Assembly (NCBI GenBank): GCA_029959085.1
Contig: JARWIR010000243.1
Location: 23,297 to 87,296 of the forward strand
DNA: 64,000 bases
Direction of reading: 5' to 3'
Origin: Nemophila menziesii
Taxonomy: Eukaryota; Streptophyta; Magnoliopsida; Boraginales; Hydrophyllaceae
The first letter of the stretch is position 1; each line of letters begins with the position of its first letter. This document shows positions 33,746-46,959 of this stretch, in pieces. A program made the translations under genes and the position numbers. A model generated the notes under the pieces. That model saw only the letters and a list, made by a program, of their open reading frames with translations, was not told where the DNA came from and did not search any database.

Positions 33746-36669
33746 AGTTTGTCTTATAACAATAATTCTTGAAGAATATACTCTACAATTCTATATTTTT
33801 TTTATTCATATTCTACCATTTATAGGCCCGAAGCCAATAAAGAATTTCATATGTCAAAAGGATATAATAAATTTTATAGGCTGGAAACCTATCATGAACT
33901 TTATATACCAGAAAATAAAACAAACCTCATATGCTCGAAGCCTAAAATACAATTTATATGTCCAAAACATAAACAAAATTATCCAAAGGCTTGAAACCTA
34001 TATCAAATTTTGTTATATTTTCCACAAAAGAATTGAGGAATGAAATTTAACTTCTAAAATTATCCGTTCATTCATCTCTTGATGAGAACTTTATTGAATC
34101 TAAATTATTACTCGCAATTCACTGAAGTTAGTGATATTGAATTCTTGAATAATTTTATTTTCTTGAAGTGAATAAAATTTTTATGGACGAAGAATATAAC
34201 GAATTTTACATGCCAGAAGCATATACGGAAATTTATAGGCTTGAATCCTACAACAAATTTATATACCAAAAGCGTATAAGAAAATTTACAGGTTTGAAGT
34301 CTGCATTATATTTCATATACCAGAAGCATAAGATAAATTTCATTGACCCGAAACCTACATCGATTTCGAAGGCTAGATTAAATTTTAACTGCACGAAATC
34401 TAAAAGAATTGCAAAGACTTGAAGTCTTAATTCAAATTTATGGGTTTCAAGAAAAAAAAAGGGTGTTATATGATAAAAAACTCATATGGATATCATGAAT
34501 ATTTAAGAATTGAATTGTGTCATATGTAACACAATGATTTCATTCATAAAAAAAGGGGGAGATAAGTTGAACTAAATAATTTTATGAAGTGCACCATATT
34601 TTGGTATAATATGTTCAAAGTTTACATAATAACGGTATCGAACTTGTATCCTCCATTGTAAATGTTTAGAGTCTTACCAATTGGAAATCTAATAATTTGT
34701 TAGTAAATTGGACAAAAAGAAATGTTAGTACAAGTTTGGGTACTACTACTAAATGAATTGAGGATTTTAAACGGGCAAATGTAATATTACCAGATGGAAC
34801 AAATATTCATCTCCTTGTATCATATCACGTATATACTCGCAAAGTAGCTATATCACGAATAAAGGTTTTACAAAACACTATGAGATTGTTTATCTCGTAG
34901 GCAAGTAAAGTAATGAATTGTTGATATAAAAATCATAATTCACGTTCCATCTACATAATACTATTCCTTGAAGTGATTAGAATTACATTCTCATAACGAA
35001 TGCAATAATTTTTCAAATGTGTATTAAAATAAACATTGTGGTGGCAAGATTTAATTGAATGAAATCACAATATCTAACTCAATACCATTCCATGTAGTGG
35101 ATGAATTGCATTCCCTGCAGCGAGTGTTGAATTTTTTTAATATATATCAAAATAGATATGGAAACAAAACTGGTAGGGTTAAATACGGTTAAACTATGTA
35201 TTCTCTGGCTAAAATCTATATAATAAAGCAGAATGAAAACTAATTTACCCTATTTATCCTCAAACTTCCCCGTTAGTCTCATAATCCCCCCATTTGGCTC
35301 ATAATCCCCCCATTCATCTCATAATCCCTTATTATTCTCTTTTATTTTCATTTTACATATCAAAATGTAGTATCATAGAACAGAAATATATTATTAAATT
35401 TTACATTTTAAAAAATACATTTAAAAATTTTACATTTGTACAAGAATACGTTATACATGTTGGATTTAATAAAAAAATTATAAAAATATAAAACAAATGG
35501 AATTTACGTGGGTTTAAGAAAAAAGTTGTAAAAAAAGAAAATACAAATAATTTAGTAAACAATAAAATATTTTATATTTATATTTTGATATAAAAATATT
35601 CAAATAATTCATAATTAAATAATTAAAATACTACTAAAACTAATAATTACTATTTATGGCATTTAGTATATCTATATTTTTATTATAAAATCGTAAAATC
35701 CTATTTATTTTTTCTTAATAAACTAAAAAAAGAATCTGAATAATTTAATTAGTAATCGTATTACTATTTGAGTAGTTTGTAGATAATATTTTCCATTTCG
35801 AATACTCACTTTTAAAAAATATAGCATACAAATATTTACATATAATTTTTTCTGTTCATATTTATTTTTTACAAGCTAAAACAAAAAATACAATGGACAA
35901 ACTCGAAATGCTAACTAAGATATAACAAATTCATACGATGAATATGGTGAAATCGATAATATAACCCTTTTATGGACTGAATTCACTGACGAACCAATGA
36001 ATTCAACTATATATGTGCTTGATCACATTAAACGAAAGGAAGAAATTTATTATTCCTTTAGGAGTAGTACAAACGTTCCTTTAGATCTGCCCTCCTTGCT
36101 ATATGTCATAGTTGCCACGCTTCCTCAAGATTGACCAATAGCAAATATTCTACCTTTACTTAAAAAATATGGATAAACTAGAAGATTTGAAAGTTTTACT
36201 TGATGATATTGGGTTTAAGATGCTAGCAGATTTAACCATTGCTAACATGGAGCAGGGTACCTTATGTTCGAATGGTCATTAAATATCAATGTAATAGGTT
36301 TTTGGGAGTGGATTTTAATAAATTAGTCTAGATTCGACAATAAATTTATGGTATCGATTTGCTACTTTTTCATGAATAATCGTTTTTAGGGAGTCATTTG
36401 TAATAAATTGTTCTTGATTCGATAATAATTGTATTGTATTGGAGAGCTACTTTTTTATGTACTGAAATAAATTAGTTGAACTTATTAAAATTATACTTAC
36501 GTGTGTCGTATTTCAGTATATGTATTACTAGATTAATTGTTTCATTTGTATAACATGTAATATAGATTTATCGTTTTATTTACAAAATGTTAATAAATCC
36601 TCATATTTTCAGATCATTGTACTATCAAATGATGAGCGTATCGAATAACAAAAACAAGGTCTAAAAAAT

Positions 36670-38525
36670 GAGTGCATCTGACGTCCAATCGAATGCAAAA
36701 GTTCGCAGACGTCAAGTAAGCCTATAATTTCACTTTATGATCGAATACGTGTATTTCTTCTTGATATTGAACAAACAACACCTAATATTATATACCCTGA
36801 AGTTTCAAAATAATGTTTATTATAAGTAAACACACAACACGAATGTCATTATATTGTAACTAATACATAATTGATATTATTATACAGGTTTCGCAGAAAA
36901 ATAAAAGAATCGAAATGACTATCTACACAACTCGCGCAATAAACTGTGCTCTAATTTTGAAACAAAATCCACAACTCATGAATTGGAACTTGGTTGTGGA
37001 AAATCGATTAATAAGAGAACATTTACAACTTTAAAGAAAAGCGAAAGATAGGGATGTAGATATAAACGTTGATCGACTTAATAGTGCACAAAGGCGCGCA
37101 TACGATAAGATTGTTGATTCCATGTTTAATAGTAAAGGTGTAACTTTCTTCTTGAATGGAGGTGCTGGAACTGGAAAAACCTTTTTATACAATACGATAT
37201 CAACAACATGTCGGAGTTTAGATTATTTTGTGATTAATGTAGCTTCGTCAGGAATCGCATCTTTGTTATTGATTGGAGGTCGAACTGCACATTCCACATT
37301 CTCGATACCACTGAATATTGTGGAAGATTCTATTTGTCATATTTCTAAACAATCCCTCCAGGCTGAGTTGATACAAAAAACAATTCTCATAATTTGTGAT
37401 GAAGTTCCGATGCAACATCGAAATTGTGTTGAGGCTGTTAATCGAACGTTACAAGATATACATAAAAATGAGAAGCCATTCGGGGGCATCACTGTTGTTC
37501 TCGGAGGTATTTCCGAATTTTTTTACCATTTGTACCAAAAGGTGTACGCGAAAAAATAGTCAGAGCCTCATTAAGACGTTCTATACTTTGGAGAAAAATT
37601 CACGTGCTAACATTAGATGTTAATATGCGTCTCAACGACTCAATTAGCGGGAACTCTGATTTTGCCGACTTCCTACTAAAGGTAATTTGAATGGATCTAA
37701 ATTTTGTTATAAAATTTTTTTATACTCATAAATTTAAGTGTTTGTTAATCATTCTAGATTGGCTCTAACTCAGAAGAATTAATGGAGATCCCAACAACAA
37801 TGTGCAAGTGCACAAATTTTAACAATTTGATATCAACTACATATCCTAACTTGCATGACCTTGAAACTGTAACTAACATAAATCTTAATGAAAGCACTAT
37901 ACTGTCCGCGAGAAATGATGATGTTAGTGAGATCAACAATCTTGCACTTAAGATTTTTCCTGGAATACAGAAGACATATCTAGCAGCTGATAAGATGGTT
38001 GAAGCGGATCAAGTAGATAAATCTATCACATCTCGATATCCAAATGAGTATTTAAACTCACTGAATCCAAGTGGGTTACCTCCGCTCAAATTGGAATTAA
38101 AAGTGGGTGCTCCTATCATGTTGTTAAGAAATATTGCACCGAAGGATGGATTGTGTAATAGCACGCGGTTAATGGTTGTCAGATGTTCAACACGTATTAT
38201 TGAAACCCGCATTTTAAATGGAGATAAATCCGGTAATTTGGTATTCATTCCAAGAATATCATTGACACCTTCTGACTCGGAAATACCCTTTGTGATGACA
38301 AGGAGATAATTTCCTGTGCGTTTAGCCTATGCCATGACCATCAATAAATCACAAGGTCAATCAGTGAAATTCGTTGGGATCGATTTGCGAACACCAGTAT
38401 TTAGTCATGGACAATTGTTTGTTGCATTATCAAGATGTACGAGTTATGATCGCATAAGTGTACTTCTTCCCGATGGTGAACAAACAACAACTAATATTGT
38501 ATATCCTGAAGTTTTAATATAATGT
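36670..38525 (+). pseudogene. Helitron Pif1-like helicase, truncated and broken
   Basis: Seen: [16 protein letters not shown], then Walker A in [38 protein letters not shown], the Walker B region ICDEVPM and [10 protein letters not shown]. The frame slips near 37515 where DFRQILPV is expected and continues as [18 protein letters not shown] and LTLDVNMRL. A short GT-AG intron (37682-37756) is plausible. Then [20 protein letters not shown], a TAA at 38307-38309, [20 protein letters not shown] and [10 protein letters not shown]. These are helicase motifs I-VI in order. The HUH Rep domain that should precede the helicase is missing apart from MSASDVQSNAKVRRRQ-like sequence at 36668, so the element cannot move on its own. 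Confidence 0.9.
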
Positions 38526-38799
38526 TTATTATAAGTAAGCACACAAGACGAATGATCATATATGTATTTTCGATTCTAATTCTTTTTAATTTTTTTCGTA
38601 TTTCAACTTCTTTATTAGTTGTTTGATAAATTATACACATATTTATGTTCATTTAAATTTTATAACAATTTTTTTTATAATTTCTAAATAGCACACTATC
38701 TATAATTTCAGTTTTTACATATTCAATACCAAAAATCATTCTAATTTTTAAACATTTCATATGTAACAACAGTAAATGAACAAGTAACTGGAATATTAT

Positions 38800-39805
38800 T
38801 TTTTGCCAGCAAAGCTCGGGCATGGAGAACTCTTATTTTCAGGAATATCTCAAGTTCCTCACTTCTACTAGCAAGTGAGTATTAGTGCATTTTTTATTCT
38901 TTTGCTTTCGTTTTTTTCCTCACTAATTAAACGTGAAATCAACATGGAAGAGTTGAAAGGATTTAAGGGTATTAAAGTGAAGAGAGCTACTTATATTCTT
39001 GAATTACATGAAGATTCTCCTATTCCATTCAAGTCTGTAAGGTCTATATTTTTCTTTTGTATTGTGATGGATCATGGATGATATTTTTTGTTGTTTGTTT
39101 TTAACAGCTTGACGAGTTGGAAAAAATTGGTAAATCTGCGAAGTAGGTATTATTTTAAACTTAGGTAGTTACTTTTTAACGTTGTATCAAAAATGTTTAT
39201 TTTTTGAGTGATGTTAAAAAAAGAATCTATTAATGGTTACATGTGAAAATTATGATGAATAGGATAGTTGGAGATCTTTTCAGTTTTTTGTAATAATTTC
39301 ATATGTTTTTTGTAACCAGGGATATATGAAGTAAGGACAGCCGGAGATCTCACTTCATATGTTTTTTTGTAACCAAGGATATATGAAGTAAGGACAACTA
39401 GAAATCTTTTCAGATTTTTGTAATAGCTTCATATGTTTTTGTACACAAGGATATATGAAGTGTTATTGTGATTAATTCATAAAATCACTTCATATATCTG
39501 CAGTTTATCCCACAAAGGCCAAAGTGTATGATATGAATGTCATGTAAATCTTTAATATTGCCTTTGGGAGGAAAATGCTTTTAATTAAAAAAATTGTATT
39601 ATATATGTCTCAAAAGTTTTGATTTAACTATACACGCGGAAGAATTGTTCATCTCAACTATAAAGAGCTAGATAAAAATTGGAATTTGCACTAAATTGTA
39701 TCAGTTGAATGTTAATATTATGGTGATAATTTTCAGAAAGGAGGAGATGAAAATGCAGCGGATCATACAAGTCAAACAATACACTGGCATGCAGTTTGAG
39801 GTGTA
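38800..39805 (+). pseudogene. Captured gene fragment inside the Helitron (unidentified)
   Basis: Three exon-like pieces with good splice sites follow the helicase: 38944-39036 (MEELKGFKGIKVKRATYILE, LHEDSPIPFKS, donor GTAAGG), 39108-39142 (LDELEKIGKSA, donor GTAGGT) and from 39737 (acceptor TTTTCAG). Canonical joining gives a C-terminus IIQVKQYTGMQFEV then stop. I do not recognise the protein. Not Helitron-like in content, hence probably host-derived. Confidence 0.45.
39255..39475. repeat. Tandem repeat, about three units of 65-85 bp, in the Helitron
   Basis: GGATATATGAAGTAAGGACA, GAGATCT and TTCATATGTTTTTTGTAACC recur three times with variation. Confidence 0.75.
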
Positions 39806-42254
39806 GTTCAAGTTGCTGAGCTTTTAGTATAAGAAGGTGGCATGTAAGATTTGGATTTGGTTGATCAGTGTTTATAATTTCTTTCTAATTTTGGGTGAAA
39901 TGCTTCATTGGTACATGTATTATGGGAAATGACCAAATATATTGCATCGTTGGTCCCCGTATTCATATTCTTATTGTTGAAATGTGATAAACCGTTTTAA
40001 CTGTCTCCGTTTTCAATTTGGAAAATCTACAGGGATTAGTGGTCCAACATAAATTGAATAATGTGTTTCATGTAGCACTACTTGAAGAATCAGGTTTCAT
40101 TATGATGATAATGGATGTTCAAGTGGAGCCAAAATGGGGTTGCGGTTTCATCGTATTGTATTAAGAATGAGGTGAACCGAGGAGCAGTTAAGTGCCAGAT
40201 GAGATGGAGAATTCATAATTGAAAATAATGCTAGGTTTTTCAGTTGGTCATAGGGAATAAGTGATATATTTTTCAGTTGGTCATTCCACAATAAAAAAAT
40301 CATAATGTTTCATTAAGTTAGGGATGACTTATGTTTCACTTTTTTTTTTAATTCATCGTAACTCTATGGGAAATTTTGTGGTTGTTATTTTTTTTTTTAA
40401 ATGTGGAATTGGGTGGAAACTCATTAGAGAAAACACAAAAAAGGTCCTCTTTTGATTTGTTTGGTTTTTCTTCTTAATTTCTAATTTTACTGTACTTCTA
40501 GACATATTTCATGTTATTTAAAATAGCAAATTATATACATTTTGTAAAATGTCACATATATTCGTGGATTTTTTAAAAAGATTCTTAAATAAAATCTGAA
40601 GAAATGTAGGATCAAACGTAAAATACGGTGGTTAAAGATAATTTTCATGTTCTTCATATATCACTTAAGGATTTGAGAATCGTCAATATTTTTTGTTTTA
40701 TATGTAATTTTTTTAGCTCAATTCAATCATCGACCTTTCTTATTATTGCGTAACTTTTTTTAATCATCGAAGTGCCTTAAGGCACGGGTAATACCTAGTT
40801 ATTCAATATAGTGAATAAAACTGCATTTCCTAAAGAAAATGATACGTCTTCTGATGTATATTGGAATCAGCGTAGAGGTGATCATAACTCCACCTGAGGT
40901 TGAAAATCATGATAATGTTACAAAGTTTGCTTTGCTAGTATGTTTTCGTATAGTATATATAATTTTCATGTATATATATGATTTGTTTTTTTACTAGTAT
41001 TGTTATTAAGAAAAGGAAAAGAGATGTGATGACGACAAGATTTATCGTGAAAAAAGTTAGAAGCGAAGTAGTCCGAAAAAGACGACATTAATTATTTTCA
41101 TGATAATACAAAAAGAAAAACTGGATAAAATAATTATTCAAGGTCACATAACTATTCTCCTGAAGCAGATATTATTGTAGGTTGTATTATTCTAAAAAAA
41201 GCTATATAAAGAGCTTTTACACATTTCATATCATGGAAATACTCCTGAAGTAGTAATATAGTAAGTAGAGTTTTATCCTAATATTAAGGTTTAACATTAC
41301 ATTATCTTGTAAATTATGACGTTTTCATTCCTCGAAGTGAATGGAGCTACATTCCCTGAAGTGAATATAACCGTTTTCATAATCTAAATAAATAGGCGTA
41401 TGGATGAAAAACAAGTGGGTTAATGTTGTATTCCCTGATTAGAAATTATTCCCTTGAGAGAATAGAATCACATTCTCTGAAGCAAATGCATCATTTCCAA
41501 CTTATATAACATTGACATGGTAATGAAAATAATTGAGTGACTTAAATATTGTTTTTCATAGCTAAAAACCATTCCATGAAGTGAATGGAAGTACGTTTCT
41601 GGAAGGAAATACAATTTTTTTTCAATATGCGAAATTGACATCTTGGTGACCCGTACTCCAGACGAGGTTAAGGTAAGAAAAAACATCCTTATCACCAGAA
41701 GTGGAATAATAAGGAATATCCTGAAAGTAATTAAGCCATCACGAAATGATAACCATGAACATTATCGATAAAGTGGAACTATATGTGTGCGTACCCGTGG
41801 AATACTAAGACACTTAGTCGATCTAATCAAAAGTTGTTCGATGCCCAAAAGTTATGTTACCTTGTGGTACAAAATTGACATAATTGGCGAATTATATTCG
41901 ACGTAAATCTCGAAATAAATTTACTAAATTTAAAGGATAATTTTCAAATTAGTATTTTGTATAAACCACAAGTGTCCGTAACAATGTATATATTTTCATT
42001 ATTTCATAAAAGTCTCACCAGAAGTGTGTATGAAAAGAAAATCTACTATTTATTTGGGGTTGTATTATATATAGATTCAAGTAGTTGATACACACATTAT
42101 GCAAAAGAAAAAATGTCATAATCCAAGGAACTTTGTAATATTAAATGATAGACTTGGTCACCTAGTGACAATAATGATATGTTGAATAATAGATAACTCA
42201 CTTGGTCTCTACTTAAAAGAACCATAAGATTCTTTTACCAAGTGACTACCTCCT

Positions 42255-42655
42255 TATTAGGGGGAGAGACAAGGCAACTTGAAGTTGCGTGACGTATAGA
42301 CAAGGCAACATGAAGTCGCGTTACGTATCGTGGACAACAATTTATTGTATTCTTCCACGAATTAAAGAATAGGAACTTGAAGTTAAAAGGAGTATCCATT
42401 TGCACGGTATTGTAAATAATATAACTAATACATTCGCAAGTATGTAGAATACTTCAAATCAAAAAATATGTTGTAAACGCTCCAACATAGGTTATTGTCC
42501 CATATAGACACATAAGTACATAACAAATATTCCAGCTAATGTATCGAACCAACGCATGAAGCGTGGTAAACCGGTAATGCATCTAACCAACGCATGAAGT
42601 TTGGTAATGCATATAACCAACGCATGAAGTATGGTAAACCGGTCGGTTTAAAATA
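42255..42655. repeat. Two small tandem repeats in the decayed copia element
   Basis: GACAAGGCAACTTGAAGTTG and its variant repeat at about 42270-42335. ACCAACGCATGAAG with TGGTAA repeats three times at about 42550-42650. Confidence 0.8.
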
Positions 42656-43541
42656 TATTATGCCCCAAAGAAGAAAATCTCATGAGTAACTGATGAAATA
42701 GTAAATATTGAGGAATGTGCACTCCACGTGATACGACAGGAACTACTAAGTCAACTAATGTTGGCACATGCATTGCTCTTAAAGGAAGTAATGCCATTGA
42801 AGATACCTAGGTACCTAAATACATGCATTAGTCTACTGAAAATATTTAAAACTGTTAGACAGTTTATAGGATTAATATAATTTTATTTGATAGAGCGCTT
42901 GAAATAAATAATAATGATCCTAAACCACAAAGTGGTAAAATATGTCGACAACGAAAGAAAGTATAATAGTGAATTTTGAAACCTAAAACCCTACATGTGT
43001 CATAGAGAATCCTGCAGAAACCTAGAATTATTTATAAGGAGTCGTCCTCATTATTATGTTATTGATACGGTGTAGCGGTGATTAGAGTGCTATCGAAGTT
43101 TTTGATGAACAAAATAGGTGCTAGAAGTACCATATGTGCCTGGAGCGTGACATGTACCCAAGCATGAAAGGTGTTCGAAAACACAACAAGTGCTTGAAGT
43201 ACTTAGAACGTCTAAATATGAAATTCTAGAAGATTGAGAAGTTCGTGGAGTATAAAGTTACCGAAGAACATAATTTATTTAAAACACAAGAGAAAAATGT
43301 CTGAATTATGAATGGATACTCGAAATAATTGTTGTCATAATGAAAAATATGTGATATTTTTGTATTGTACTTTTTTTCCTTCACTAAGGTTTTCCTGTGA
43401 ATATACATGAGAGGACGTGTATATTCTTGTAGAATTAATCCTGGTGCGTGCAAACTGGCCAAATCATCTACGTTTTTTTTACGTTAAAACATAATTTAAA
43501 TTAATTGAAAAATACGGATACAATAAGATAGGTTTATGTTC

Positions 43542-46500
43542 TTAGCCTACTCCTTCACTTACAAAGTCAGTCTCAAGTAATCTAATAAAATAGGGGGTTG
43601 GATTTAAAATCCAATTACTCCTAAGGTTGGCAAGCCTTCCTTGTTTAGCAATATAATCTACTGCTTTGTTGGATTTTCTTGAAGTGAATTGGAAATTTAT
43701 ATCAATGGTGCGCATCAAACTTTGAATATCTTCATAGACGTGGAGAAGATGACGATTATCAAACTTTGTTCCCTTCATTAATGGTTTCATAAGGCTAAGA
43801 CAATCATTCCTCAAAACAAGCTTTGCACCTCGATGTGATGTTGCTTCAGTTAGCGCATTTCAGATTCCTACAGCTTCCGCTTCTTCTGGAGAATAGGCTT
43901 TGAATTTCCAATATCTTCCTCCCAAAAGTGGCCCTTTTTGTCACTAAAGATACAAGCAGAAGAAGCACTATTAGTTTCTTTAAGATAAGATGCATCAACA
44001 CTAAGATAAGTTATATAAGTATGAGTATTCTCCCTGTTTTGATATGTAAAGTTATCCTTTTGTATTTTCTCGCTATTGTGTGTGTCATTATTGTTTATGT
44101 TAATGTTTAAAGCCTCGGAATAATTGATCTTATATCTTTTGAATTCATCATAGGCTGTATAAGCATTTTTCATATTGAGTAAGGGACAAATGGAATGATT
44201 TTCGAATATGAATTTGTTCCTGGCTTTCCATATGAACCACATAATCCAGATTGCCATCTCAACCATTGGTCTATCTTGTTCATCATTTTTCAGTTTCATT
44301 TCAATAAGATTTTGGAGCCAATGTTGTGTGCTCTTAGTTTTATCATGTGAAGAGATGAGACCAGTGGGAGTTGCAAACCATGTGGCTTTTGAGCTTGGGC
44401 AAAAAAACATGAGATGCTTTGTTGTTTCAATATCAGTACCACAAACTTTGCATAAATTATTCAAAGCACATTTTCTATTGAATTTATTATTTTCAGTAGG
44501 TATAGCATCATTTAAAACACGCCATATAAAGTTAAGCAATTTTGGGGGCATATTTAAATTCCAAATAGTATCCCAAATTTTTTCATTTAATTTAAAGGAA
44601 GTAGAAGGAAGAAAATTTTCCTTTTTTTTCATATCATCAGTGATAGCTTTTGTGATATGTTTGTAGACTTTATTCGAGGTAAGATTTCCTTTGTTGTCAT
44701 GTTTCCATATAAGAGTATCAGGGGCATTAGTAATACTAATGTTAAGGGAGTTTACTTTTTTTGCCTTTTCTCTTCCAAGGGCAGTTACAAGCTTTTGTTC
44801 ATCCCAAGTATTATTAGTGTTAATGAATTCCGAGACAAAAGTAATAGGAAGATTTAAATGATTAATAGGTTTTTCAGATTGGGGAATCCAATCATCATGC
44901 CAAACCTTAGTATTCTTGCCATTTCCAATTATCATTTTTGTGTCATTAATATAGGTGTTTCTTCCTTTAATCAAGCTTTTCCAAGCCCATGATGGGTTAT
45001 AGCCTAAAGTAGCTGTTTCAAAGTCTGTATTAGGAAAATAAATTCCTTTCATAACTTTAAAGACCAAGGATTGTTTTTTATTATTAAATTTCCAAGCTGA
45101 AGAAGCAAGAAGAGAAGTATTTAATTGGGTGAAATTTTTGAAATACATTCCACCTTATGTTTTAGGCATTTCCATGAATTTCCAGTTTTTCCAATGTATT
45201 CTTATATTTCCATTATTACCCCACAAAAAGGAGGCAATCAAAGAAGAGAGTTTGTTACAAATAGATTCAGGAATATGAAAGATGCTCATAATATATACAA
45301 GTATAGATTGGACAATAGCTTTAATTAAAGTTTCCTTTCCAACTTCAGAAAGAAATTTGCAATTCCAATTATCTAATTTAGATATAATTCTTTCAATAAG
45401 CCAATCTAAAGCTTTTGTTTTGGATCTTCCCCAATTAGAGGGGAGTCCAAGATAATTTCCAAGATTTGCTAAATGATTCATTTGAAGTATATTAGTAACT
45501 AATATTTTTGATAAATTTCATAAGATCATATTTTATAATGTTCCAGTTTTTTTTTGTAAAAACTAACTGTAAAGCCATCTGGGCCAGGTGATTTATCTTT
45601 TCCAAGTTTCCAAACTGCTTCTTTTACTTTTTGTAAGGTAACTGTGGCTTCAAGAATTTTATTCATAACAGGTGTTACAGTAGAACAATTTTGTTAATAA
45701 TATTACAGTAATTTCGAGTTCCTTTAGTAGTATAAATATTTGTGTAGTGATTTAAGATATGATTTTCAATATCTTCAGGTTTTTCCATCCAAATTCCATT
45801 GTTATCAAGTAGTCTAAGAATTTTATTTTGTTTTCTTCTTGTTTTAGTGGAATTATGAAAGAAGGCCGTGTTTTTATCACCAAAGTTAATCCATTGAATT
45901 CTGGATTTCTCTCTCCAGTATAATTCTTCTTTATTCCAAAAATTTTCAAGTTGTGCAGTAAGAAGTTACTTTCATCCCAATTTTCTTGATGATTTTTATT
46001 TACATTTTCTAGTTTTTGCATAAGTTTTTTGATAACATTTCTATTATTTTTGCGTTTTGTTTTACTCCATTTGGTAATAACATGGGAGATGTTATTTAAT
46101 TTCGCACCAAATCTTATAATACCTCAGTGAATGGTATTAGTATAAGTGTTCCAATGATGATCGATCATGTTACAGACCTCATCATCATTATTCCATTCTT
46201 TCTTGTAAATAAATCTATCATATTTTTTGTATTTAGATTCATTAGAATGAAGAATTATTAAGATGTGATCAGAGCCTATTGCAGGAAGGTTTGCTATCCA
46301 TGCATCTGGGTAAAGGTTATCCCAGGCATGATTTATTAAACCCCTGTCTAATTTTTCTTTTATGAGTTTATCACCACACCTTCTGTTACTCCAGGTGAAA
46401 AAACATCCCTTAGTAAATGTTTCTTTCAGGAGTTTATTTTTAATAAAAGTATTCATGAGATTATTTTAAGTATTTTCATCATTCCCACCAATTTTTTCAT

Positions 46501-46941
46501 AGGCAAATCTTATCATATTAAGGTCTCCAATAATAAGCCAAGGATCATGCTTATTATTAACCATAAGGCTTTCAATTTGTTTAAATTTTCCTTCTTTTTC
46601 ACTATCCTGAGCAGATATATAAGTGTAAGTGTAATAGGCCGTGTTTTCTTTTTCATCAGTTATAGAGCAGTGTATGAATTTTTTTGTTGCTTTAATAAGT
46701 TTTATATCAAGGTCTTGTTTAGCCATAAGAATTAAACCCCCCCCCCCACTTTTCCTATGGGCTCAATGGTGCAAATGTTTTTCATATTAAGAGCATTTGA
46801 CAGAGAATCAATTTTTTCTTTTCCATCAAGAGTTTCAATCAGAAAGATTACCTCTGGATGGTGGGTTTTGACCGCATCCTTGAGTGTTAGAATTGTCAAG
46901 GGGGTACCGATCCCTTGACAATTCCAACTAAAGTGTATCAT
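43542..46941 (-). pseudogene. LINE ORF2: endonuclease - reverse transcriptase - RNase H, broken
   Basis: Starting at 46941 the frame gives MIHFSWNCQGIG and VIFLIETLDGKEK, the first endonuclease motifs. It shifts at the C run 46737-46747 and continues WLIIGDLNMIRFAYEKIGG and FFTWSNRR..KEKLDRGLIN, then ANLPAIGSDHILIIL. RT remnants are DKSPGPDGFTVSFY (about 45590) and then, after a gap, LGNYLGLPSNWGRSKTKALD and LSEVGKETLIKAIVQ. The segment between, which should hold the YADD catalytic motif, is absent. From 45148 zf-RVT (NMPPKLLNFIWRVLNDAIPT, CKVCG..ETTKHLMFFC) and RNase H (LSVDASYLKE; SNKAVDYIAKQG) are visible with a TGA between them. Cannot reverse transcribe. Confidence 0.88.
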
Positions 46942-46959
46942 TGATCATTTTGGATTTGT

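Larger units (their letters stand above)
35215..40798 (+). mobile_element. Helitron, 5,584 bp, both termini visible
   Basis: The 5' end is TCTATATAATAAAGCAGAAT, a common plant Helitron start, preceded by A. The 3' end has the perfect 14-base palindrome GTGCCTTAAGGCAC (40772-40785), then GGGTAATAC and terminal CTAG (40795-40798), followed by T. Insertion between A and T without target duplication is the Helitron rule. It contains a decayed Pif1-type helicase (37.1-38.5 kb), a stub resembling the start of the Rep-helicase gene, and unrelated segments that look captured. Confidence 0.93.
31616..43459 (+). mobile_element. Highly decayed Ty1/copia element, host of two nested insertions
   Basis: Near 31620-31715 the sequence ends like a copia LTR followed by a degenerate ACGTTATCAGCAC-type primer region (ATACGTTAGCAA). 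A leader of degenerate units around GGCCTGAAGCCTATATG fills 32050-32157 and, beyond the hAT insert, 33790-34440. Near 34780 ANVILPDGTNIHLLVSYHVY resembles the segment following the copia protease. Near 42140 DRLGHL and IIDNSLGLYLKEP resemble the pre-integrase block DRLGHPG..IIENSHGHPLK. Many stops; no usable frame. The hAT at 32158-33385 and the Helitron at 35215-40798 split it. Confidence 0.55.

Noticed and set aside
42255..42655. CRISPR-like short repeats
   Set aside because: Few, imperfect, unevenly spaced units in a plant nuclear retroelement; no array structure or associated genes.
44208..44666. 152-codon plus-strand frame and other plus-strand frames between 43.9 and 48.6 kb
   Set aside because: They are antisense shadows of the LINE ORF1/ORF2 frames, which carry the recognisable domains.
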